Shown in pieces: positions 7,546 to 11,910 of a stretch of 11,910 nt of DNA. The stretch is from Verrucomicrobiota bacterium (GTDB lineage Bacteria; Verrucomicrobiota; Verrucomicrobiia; Methylacidiphilales; Verrucolacustridaceae). The DNA lies in assembly GCA_010031845.1 (NCBI GenBank), contig RGYX01000011.1:1-11910 (forward strand), written 5' to 3'. The position numbers and the translations under genes were made by a program. Under the pieces are notes generated by a model. It did not search any database, had not been told where the DNA came from, and worked only from the letters and a program-made list of their open reading frames with translations. Numbering within the stretch: the first letter of the stretch is position 1; each line of letters starts with the position of its first letter.

Positions 7546-8682
7546 ATGTCCGAATCCGCCGTCGCCGCTAAGACCCCCGCCTCTCCCTACAATCGGAATC
7601 AACCCTATTCCGCAAAACTAAAGGAGAACCGGCCCCTCAACCAAAAAGGGTCCTCCAAGGATACCCGGCATATTTCGATCGAACTGGGCTCCAACGGACC
7701 CACCTACGTCTGCGGAGACTCCTTGGGAGTTGTGCCTCGCAATCCCGACGGCCTCGTCCATGACTTCCTGGAAAAACTAGGGCTCGCTGGCGATGCCAAC
7801 CTGAAGGAGACCATTGCCTCCACCCTCATCCTGAACCGGGCCGGAAAGAAGTTCGTCAAGGCCGTCGCGGAAAAAGCTCACGGCCCGGCCCGGGACAAAT
7901 TGCAATCCATTTGTGCCGACGAAAAGAAGCTCGACGAATACGTCTTTGATCGAGATGTCGTGGACGTGCTCTTGGACGCTCCGGGAACCAAGATCGACCC
8001 GACAGAAATACCCAACCTCCTCAATAAAATCGCACCACGCCTCTACTCCATCGCTTCCTCCCCGGATCATGAGACCGGCCATGTCCACCTCACCGTGGCC
8101 GTGGTTCAATACACCACCCATGGTCGCCCCAAACAGGGCTTGGCCTCCGGTTACCTGGCTCGGTTGGCCGCCCAAAACTCCGTTCCCGTCTACGTTCAGC
8201 CCACCCGCCACTTCCACCTCCCGCCGCCGGACCGTGACATCATCATGGTGGGTCCGGGCACCGGGATTGCCCCCTTCCGGGCTTTCCTGCAGCACCGACA
8301 GAAACACGGGCACTCCGGGCGGAACTGGCTGTTTTTCGGGGATCAGCACGCCGCCACGGACTTTCTTTACGGGGACGAATTCGGCTCCGCCCAAAAAACG
8401 GGCCGGCTCCACAAGCTATCCACCGCTTTCTCCCGGGATCAGGCCGAAAAAATATACGTGCAACACCGCATGCAGGAAGAGGGCGCCGAGCTATGGAAAT
8501 GGCTGGAGAAGGGAGCCTATTTTTACGTCTGCGGGGACGCCAAACGCATGGCCAAGGACGTTCACGCCGCCTTGGTGGAGATTGCAGCCCGGCAGGGAGG
8601 CAAAACCCCCGAGCAGGCGGAGGAATATGTCTCCGTCACGCTTGCGAAAACCGAAAAGCGATATCTCAAGGACGTCTACTAA
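7546..8682 (+). CDS. CysJ-type FAD/NADPH reductase lacking the flavodoxin domain (sulfite reductase alpha-like)
   Basis: This 378-aa protein aligns by eye with the C-terminal two thirds of E. coli CysJ, the sulfite reductase flavoprotein. It starts near the CysJ linker (PYSAKLKENRPLNQ, about 19-33), then has the FAD-binding RLYSIASS (165-172). The NADPH site shows GPGTGIAPFRAFLQHR (236-251), WLFFG (261-265), SRDQ and KIYVQ (296-306, which bind the 2'-phosphate in this family), and YVCGDAKRMAKDV (327-339). It closes with an aromatic Tyr378, which stacks on FAD in relatives. The connecting domain (about 60-160) is present. The N-terminal FMN/flavodoxin domain of about 200 residues is absent, and no flavodoxin gene is seen nearby. 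A [4Fe-4S] ferredoxin is encoded immediately upstream instead. A likely role is passing NADPH electrons to ferredoxin, perhaps for sulfite reduction. No hemoprotein gene is in the window, so this is unproven. Confidence 0.88.
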   Translation: MSESAVAAKTPASPYNRNQPYSAKLKENRPLNQKGSSKDTRHISIELGSNGPTYVCGDSLGVVPRNPDGLVHDFLEKLGLAGDANLKETIASTLILNRAGKKFVKAVAEKAHGPARDKLQSICADEKKLDEYVFDRDVVDVLLDAPGTKIDPTEIPNLLNKIAPRLYSIASSPDHETGHVHLTVAVVQYTTHGRPKQGLASGYLARLAAQNSVPVYVQPTRHFHLPPPDRDIIMVGPGTGIAPFRAFLQHRQKHGHSGRNWLFFGDQHAATDFLYGDEFGSAQKTGRLHKLSTAFSRDQAEKIYVQHRMQEEGAELWKWLEKGAYFYVCGDAKRMAKDVHAALVEIAARQGGKTPEQAEEYVSVTLAKTEKRYLKDVY

Positions 8683-8687
8683 TCTCC

Positions 8688-8918
8688 ATGGCCCGTCGAA
8701 GAAAAGCCGGCGACCGTTTTGTTTGGATCATAGGGACGGCTCTCATCCTCGTGGGTGGCCTTCTTTACCTCAGGGACCGCGGACTCCTTCGCTGGCCCCA
8801 ATCCCAACCGAAGCCGGCCGACCAACGAGCCCGGGACTTGGTGAAAAAATATCCGGATGCCGAAGTGTTTTCCGGCCCCGAAATAGATAAAAAAAAAGTG
8901 AACCCCCGCCAGCCTTAG
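8688..8918 (+). CDS. Membrane-anchor frame of a frameshifted L,D-transpeptidase
   Basis: This 76-aa frame starts 6 bases after the reductase stop. It has a basic N-terminus (MARRRKAGDR), one hydrophobic span (about 11-28), and a polar tail containing ARDLVKKYPDAEVFSGPEID. Its last eight codons (KKKVNPRQP region) are read from and after a run of nine A, and it ends at TAG 8916-8918. Read alone it would be a tiny inner-membrane protein of unknown use. A -1 shift at the A run instead continues it into a Pro-rich linker and the peptidoglycan enzyme downstream. The combined protein would be a normal N-in, periplasm-out anchored transpeptidase. I consider it the 5' part of that gene rather than a separate gene. 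Confidence 0.7.
   Translation: MARRRKAGDRFVWIIGTALILVGGLLYLRDRGLLRWPQSQPKPADQRARDLVKKYPDAEVFSGPEIDKKKVNPRQP
8889..8897 (+). other. A9 run: candidate -1 frameshift or transcript-slippage site
   Basis: Nine consecutive A lie where the anchor frame and the transpeptidase frame overlap. In the anchor frame the run reads AAA-AAA-AAA, so 8891-8897 is a perfect A-AAA-AAA slippery heptamer. The downstream frame is open only from 8891, because a TAA in that frame sits at 8888-8890. The anchor frame stops at 8916-8918. Any productive switch must therefore fall in this 28-base overlap. I see no convincing downstream stem-loop and no upstream Shine-Dalgarno stimulator, so polymerase slippage on the A run is as likely as ribosomal slippage. 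An indel mutation or base-count error would look identical. Confidence 0.55.
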
Positions 8919-8989
8919 AATCCAACTCACCCGTCCCGCCCCCTCCATCTCTCTCCACGCCGCCCGCTAAACCTGCCGAACCAGCGCCC

Positions 8990-9910
8990 ATGGTGGGTCC
9001 CCCTCCGCCTCCCATGGGCAAGGAGGTAAGGCGGGCCGAAACCCTTCCCACGGAAAAACCTCGGGACACCATTCAAATGGCTGGTTGGCAGACTTTGTTG
9101 GATCGCCTGAACTTCTCCTGTGGAACGATCGATGGTCATTTTGCCAAACGAAGCCGGCGGGCCGTCACCCAGTTTCAAATCAACCGCAACTTGAACGTTT
9201 CCGGAGAACTGGACACGGATACCCGGCTCAGTCTGGGCAAACCGGGTGACGCCTATGTCGACTACACCATGACCGAGGAGGACCTCGCCCGGGTGATTCC
9301 CCGCCCCAAAGGTTTTGTCGAAATGAGCAAGGTTGCGGTTTTGGACTACAACGATCCTTGGGAAATGCTGGCGGAGAAAACCCACTCCACCCCCTCTTTT
9401 CTTCGGGAACTCAACCCCAACGCCACCAACCTCGTGCCTGGCGTCACCCTGACTCTCCCCAACCTCGAAGGCACCCGGAAACTACCTCCGGTCGGGCGAG
9501 TGGTCATCATGCTGGCAGAGACCACCCTCTTGGCCTACGACACCAACCATCAGGTGGTCGCCTGCTTTCCCTGCTCCATTGCCGCGAATAAAAATAAAAT
9601 TCCCAATCAACCGCTGACCGTCATCAGCACCGCACCCAACCCCAATTACACCTTTGACCCCAAGGTTCTTGTCGATGTCGCCCAGAAAGAGGGAATTACC
9701 AATAAACTCGTTCTCCCTCCGGGACCCAACAACCCGGTCGGCACGGCCTGGATCGGTCTCTCTCTCCAAGGTTACGGAATTCATGGCACTCCCGAACCCG
9801 AGGACATTTCCCGCACCGGTTCCCACGGCTGTTTTCGGTTGGCCAATTGGAACGCCACCAAGCTGGTCCATGCCCTCCGACCCGGGGTTCCGGTGGAAGT
9901 GGTGCCCTGA
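8990..9910 (+). CDS. L,D-transpeptidase (YkuD) with peptidoglycan-binding and LysM-like domains
   Basis: This is a cell-wall cross-linking enzyme that links meso-diaminopimelate residues of peptidoglycan, or attaches proteins to it. Counting from ATG 8990 (306 aa), a PG_binding_1-type domain lies at about 28-83 (WQTLLDRL ... DGHFAKRSRRAVTQFQ). A LysM-like segment lies at about 117-158 (DPWEMLAEK ... LRELNPN ... LVPGVTLTLP). The YkuD catalytic domain covers about 168-306. The active-site motif is HGTP (His265) followed by SHGCFR (278-283) with catalytic Cys281. ATG 8990 has no ribosome site and would leave the enzyme without any export signal. The frame is open further upstream to 8891 and encodes a Pro-rich linker (PPPALESNSPVPPPPS type). 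No ATG, GTG or TTG lies in that part. The natural N-terminus is therefore probably the anchor frame at 8688, reached by a -1 shift, for about 407 aa in all. Confidence 0.9.
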   Translation: MVGPPPPPMGKEVRRAETLPTEKPRDTIQMAGWQTLLDRLNFSCGTIDGHFAKRSRRAVTQFQINRNLNVSGELDTDTRLSLGKPGDAYVDYTMTEEDLARVIPRPKGFVEMSKVAVLDYNDPWEMLAEKTHSTPSFLRELNPNATNLVPGVTLTLPNLEGTRKLPPVGRVVIMLAETTLLAYDTNHQVVACFPCSIAANKNKIPNQPLTVISTAPNPNYTFDPKVLVDVAQKEGITNKLVLPPGPNNPVGTAWIGLSLQGYGIHGTPEPEDISRTGSHGCFRLANWNATKLVHALRPGVPVEVVP

Positions 9911-9953
9911 GAGTTGTTTTTTTCGGCCGACCAAAGTCAGTGGGCGAACCTTC

Positions 9954-11012
9954 CTACCCTAAAAATTCCTCGGGTCTCATCGAGACCCCATCCACCCACT
10001 CACTTTCCACCAACATGGTTTTGGCCGAAAGGGGTAAACCAATATCTCGTCTGGCCAAATGCGCCGTCAACAGGTCAACCCCATAGGCACCCACCAAGTC
10101 GTTGTGTTGGTTCATGCCTGCCCAACCCGCCATGGATCCGTCCCAATCCAGATGAGCCAACGCGGTTTTCCTGGTTACCGCCGGCCCTTTCCTGAGCCAG
10201 TCAGCTATTTCGGTCCGGTTGGTAAGAATCCATTCAGGCCGAAAACTCTCATGCCAACGAAAAAACCCTTCGATATCATCGGCTTGAAATGACCAGACCC
10301 TGCTGGCGGCAACTTCCGGTCGATCCCCCGACTCCTCCAACGCATAGCGAAAGCCCATGCTGAATTTGCCATTCAAAAGCCGGTCATTTTGACGATGTAG
10401 GACCAAACCCAACCTCCGTTTTCCCGATTCCAAGACTTGGCGGACGGCGTTGAGACATGTCCCGTACTGATTATTGCAGCAACAGTGAATCAGAGGCTGA
10501 ACCAGCCTGACCCCCAAACCCACCACCACACAATCGGATAAGATGGTAAGAATTTCTTTCGGTAAATGGTCCTTCTCGTTCATGGCCAAGAGAGCCACCC
10601 CCTCAATCCTTCTGGCGCGTAGCACGCTCTTCAGCTTTTCGGGGTCCCGGTAAATCGGGTCCCCCAGCCAAAAATCATCTACCGAATATCCCAGTTCGAT
10701 GGCTCGAGCCCGAAATCCCTCCTCAATGGCGTGAAAAGTCGTGTTCGAAAGCAGATCCTCCTGCCGAGGCGCCAGATTCACCAGCCCCAAGGTCGCCCGG
10801 TAATTGGAAATCCTGGCCGACCGGAGTTGACTCATCACATGCGCCACCATCGGATTCGTTTGATAGCCCCGCAATTCAGCCAACTTTTTCACCCTCAAAC
10901 GGGTCTCGTGTCGGATTCGGGCATCATCCCGCAATGCCAAGGAAACGGTCGCCTTACCCAACCCCAGCTCCTTGGCCAAATCGGCAATGGTGACTTGTGG
11001 AGATCTTCTCAC
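9954..11012 (-). CDS. LacI-family transcriptional regulator
   Basis: This 352-aa DNA-binding regulator has the LacI helix-turn-helix at about 7-54. It reads TIADLAKELGLGKATVSLAL, then a hinge-side stretch ending LRGYQTNP. A periplasmic-binding-protein-like effector domain follows (about 70-340), with the usual alternating beta/alpha pattern (TLGLVNLAP, RIEGVALLAM, RLGLVLHRQND). The effector is unknown and no sugar catabolic genes adjoin it. An odd HCCCNNQ stretch (residues 175-181) sits in the effector domain, where other members have DN near the binding cleft. The start is GTG, supported by AGGGA nine bases upstream on its strand. It is divergent from the PEP-CTERM gene across a 217-base AT-rich spacer, so it may control itself or that gene. 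I see no convincing LacI palindrome there beyond a short TCGCGA. Confidence 0.92.
   Translation of the reverse strand: MRRSPQVTIADLAKELGLGKATVSLALRDDARIRHETRLRVKKLAELRGYQTNPMVAHVMSQLRSARISNYRATLGLVNLAPRQEDLLSNTTFHAIEEGFRARAIELGYSVDDFWLGDPIYRDPEKLKSVLRARRIEGVALLAMNEKDHLPKEILTILSDCVVVGLGVRLVQPLIHCCCNNQYGTCLNAVRQVLESGKRRLGLVLHRQNDRLLNGKFSMGFRYALEESGDRPEVAASRVWSFQADDIEGFFRWHESFRPEWILTNRTEIADWLRKGPAVTRKTALAHLDWDGSMAGWAGMNQHNDLVGAYGVDLLTAHLARRDIGLPLSAKTMLVESEWVDGVSMRPEEFLG
9957..9988 (-). terminator. Possible weak intrinsic terminator inside the 3' end of the LacI-family gene
   Basis: GGGTCTC and GAGACCC (9972-9988) form a perfect 7-bp stem with a 3-base loop. On the minus strand this is followed by GAGGAA and then TTTTT, just before the stop codon. 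The T run starts 6 bases from the stem, which is far for an efficient terminator, and the element lies in coding sequence. It may be chance. Confidence 0.22.
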
Positions 11013-11229
11013 GATTCAAAGTCCCTAATAAAAAAAGGTTCCCGGTAATGCAAAAGTTAGACTGAATCGCGAATTTCCATAGCACCAAAAATATCCGCAT
11101 GTAAGAGTAAAGCTCAAGTTAATTACATATGGCTTTATATCAGCATCTTGAACTATTTAATAAGATTTGATATTCCACCAATTGACTTTGCTAAGCACAT
11201 GATTAGTATAAACCATACAAGTTTGTTTT
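11013..11229. promoter_or_regulatory. AT-rich divergent control region between LacI-family and PEP-CTERM genes
   Basis: This 217-base spacer is much richer in A and T than the flanking coding DNA. It holds the start region of the regulator on the minus strand and the promoter of the secreted protein on the plus strand. Small palindromes TCGCGA and CATATG are present, but neither is long enough to call an operator. No open frame or RNA gene is recognisable. Confidence 0.5.
11182..11212 (+). promoter_or_regulatory. Sigma70-like promoter of the PEP-CTERM gene
   Basis: TTGACT (11182-11187) matches five of six bases of a -35 box. It is followed by TAGTAT (11204-11209) after 16 bases, or by TATAAA (11207-11212, five of six) after 19. 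Transcription would start near 11216-11220, only about 10-14 bases before ATG 11230. That leaves almost no leader and fits the absence of a Shine-Dalgarno sequence there. Confidence 0.5.
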
Positions 11230-11871
11230 ATGGATAAAAAGAACAAATTTTTATTCCTAGGAGCTGCAGGGATTTTATTGCTTGTCCGATCCACCCCACT
11301 TTTTGCGGGTTCCGGAATCTTCGAAAGCTACGGGATATTTTCGAGCGTAAATCAAGCAGGCACGAGCCTTCTTAATCAGTACTACGACATGCAAGCCACG
11401 ACTGCCAACCCCGATTTTAATTCCAACAATTTCGGAACCTTTGACTTAACGAATTCGGGCAACCTGCTCCAAATTAAAGGCGGGGAGGTAAAAACATATA
11501 AAAACGGTCTGAGTGATGTTTTTAGTGCCACGATTAATTATCGGGTGTACGAAACAAGCATCGGTCCAGGATCGATCGCGTTCACAAGCCTGAATCTCCC
11601 GTTTAATTCAAACTTAGCGGCGGCGGGAGACCAGAAATGGCAATCCGGTGGGTACTCAAACAATTTGTTATCTTCTCTGTCGGGGAATAAAAACTTCACG
11701 ATCGAAGTATTTCTCACTGCAAACTCCTCGGATGGGACTTGGTACTCGAATGGCGGGGTAGGTGCGCCTAATTACAAGGCAACTTTTTCCACGGTTCCCG
11801 AACCTTCGACCGCGGGCTTGTTGATCCTCTCCATCGTGGGAGCCATGACCCTGCGTCGTCGCCGCGCCTGA
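11230..11871 (+). CDS. Secreted PEP-CTERM sorting-signal protein
   Basis: This 213-aa exported protein has a signal peptide (1-26, KKNK then a hydrophobic core, cleavage after PLFA). Its mature domain is rich in Asn, Ser, Gly and Thr (about 27-186). The C-terminal PEP-CTERM tail is VPEPST (189-194), a hydrophobic span (195-208) and RRRRA. In the known system the tail is recognised by an exosortase, and carriers are typically linked to extracellular polysaccharide. No exosortase gene is in the window. The mature part is predicted mostly beta and contains ATTANPDFNSNNFGTF and GGEVKTYKNGLSDV, strings that look like a repeated secreted family, though I cannot name it. Base composition is more AT-rich than the neighbours. 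The LacI-family gene is divergent upstream. No ribosome-binding purine run precedes the ATG. Confidence 0.9.
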   Translation: MDKKNKFLFLGAAGILLLVRSTPLFAGSGIFESYGIFSSVNQAGTSLLNQYYDMQATTANPDFNSNNFGTFDLTNSGNLLQIKGGEVKTYKNGLSDVFSATINYRVYETSIGPGSIAFTSLNLPFNSNLAAAGDQKWQSGGYSNNLLSSLSGNKNFTIEVFLTANSSDGTWYSNGGVGAPNYKATFSTVPEPSTAGLLILSIVGAMTLRRRRA

Positions 11872-11910
11872 CTTAAACACCCTCCGCTTTTCGTTTTTTT
11901 TCCTCCCGCT

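Noticed and set aside
7913..8890. Long plus-strand frame overlapping the CysJ-like gene
   Set aside because: Ser/Thr/Pro/Arg-rich out-of-frame reading of a GC-rich gene. The real frame carries all the FAD and NADPH motifs.
9911..9953. Intrinsic terminator after the transpeptidase gene (T run at 9917-9923)
   Set aside because: No GC-rich stem immediately precedes the T run. The TCGGCCGA palindrome lies after it.

Overview
The window looks like chromosomal DNA of a Gram-negative bacterium, most likely Verrucomicrobiota. Supporting signs are a secreted protein ending in a PEP-CTERM sorting tail, a LacI-type regulator of a style common in that phylum, an outer-membrane barrel protein, a lipobox lipoprotein, and a CysJ-like reductase without its flavodoxin domain. 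Genus cannot be read from the sequence. Most genes are moderately GC-rich. The spacers before the outer-membrane protein and before the PEP-CTERM gene are clearly AT-richer.

Left part (1-2521): the 3' end of aroE (shikimate dehydrogenase) overlaps the GTG start of a type IV prepilin peptidase. After an AT-rich spacer comes a secreted protein with a Ser/Thr/Pro-rich linker and a C-terminal beta-barrel. Middle (2525-6088): aroC (chorismate synthase) lies on the minus strand, divergent from aroK (shikimate kinase) and queG (epoxyqueuosine reductase), which form a tight pair. A TPR lipoprotein on the minus strand converges on queG. With aroE, three shikimate-pathway genes fall within about 4.3 kb. 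Next (6176-7194): an extended-SDR sugar-nucleotide epimerase and a tRNA-Leu(UAA) gene.

Right-centre (7306-9910) is a compact plus-strand run. It encodes a small [4Fe-4S] ferredoxin, a CysJ-type FAD/NADPH reductase without an FMN domain, and a peptidoglycan L,D-transpeptidase. The first two look like a two-component electron-transfer pair in which the ferredoxin may stand in for the missing FMN domain. The transpeptidase is split into two frames at a run of nine A. The upstream frame gives the membrane anchor; the downstream frame gives a Pro-rich linker, a peptidoglycan-binding domain, a LysM-like segment and the YkuD catalytic domain. A -1 shift at the A run would join them into one anchored enzyme of about 407 residues. 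This is the most interesting signal in the window.

Right end (9954-11871): a LacI-family regulator on the minus strand is divergent, across a 217-bp AT-rich spacer, from a PEP-CTERM protein gene. That gene has a good sigma70-like promoter so close to its start that the mRNA leader would be only about ten bases. I found no CRISPR array, insertion sequence, rRNA or phage module. No stretch over 300 bases lacks a gene.
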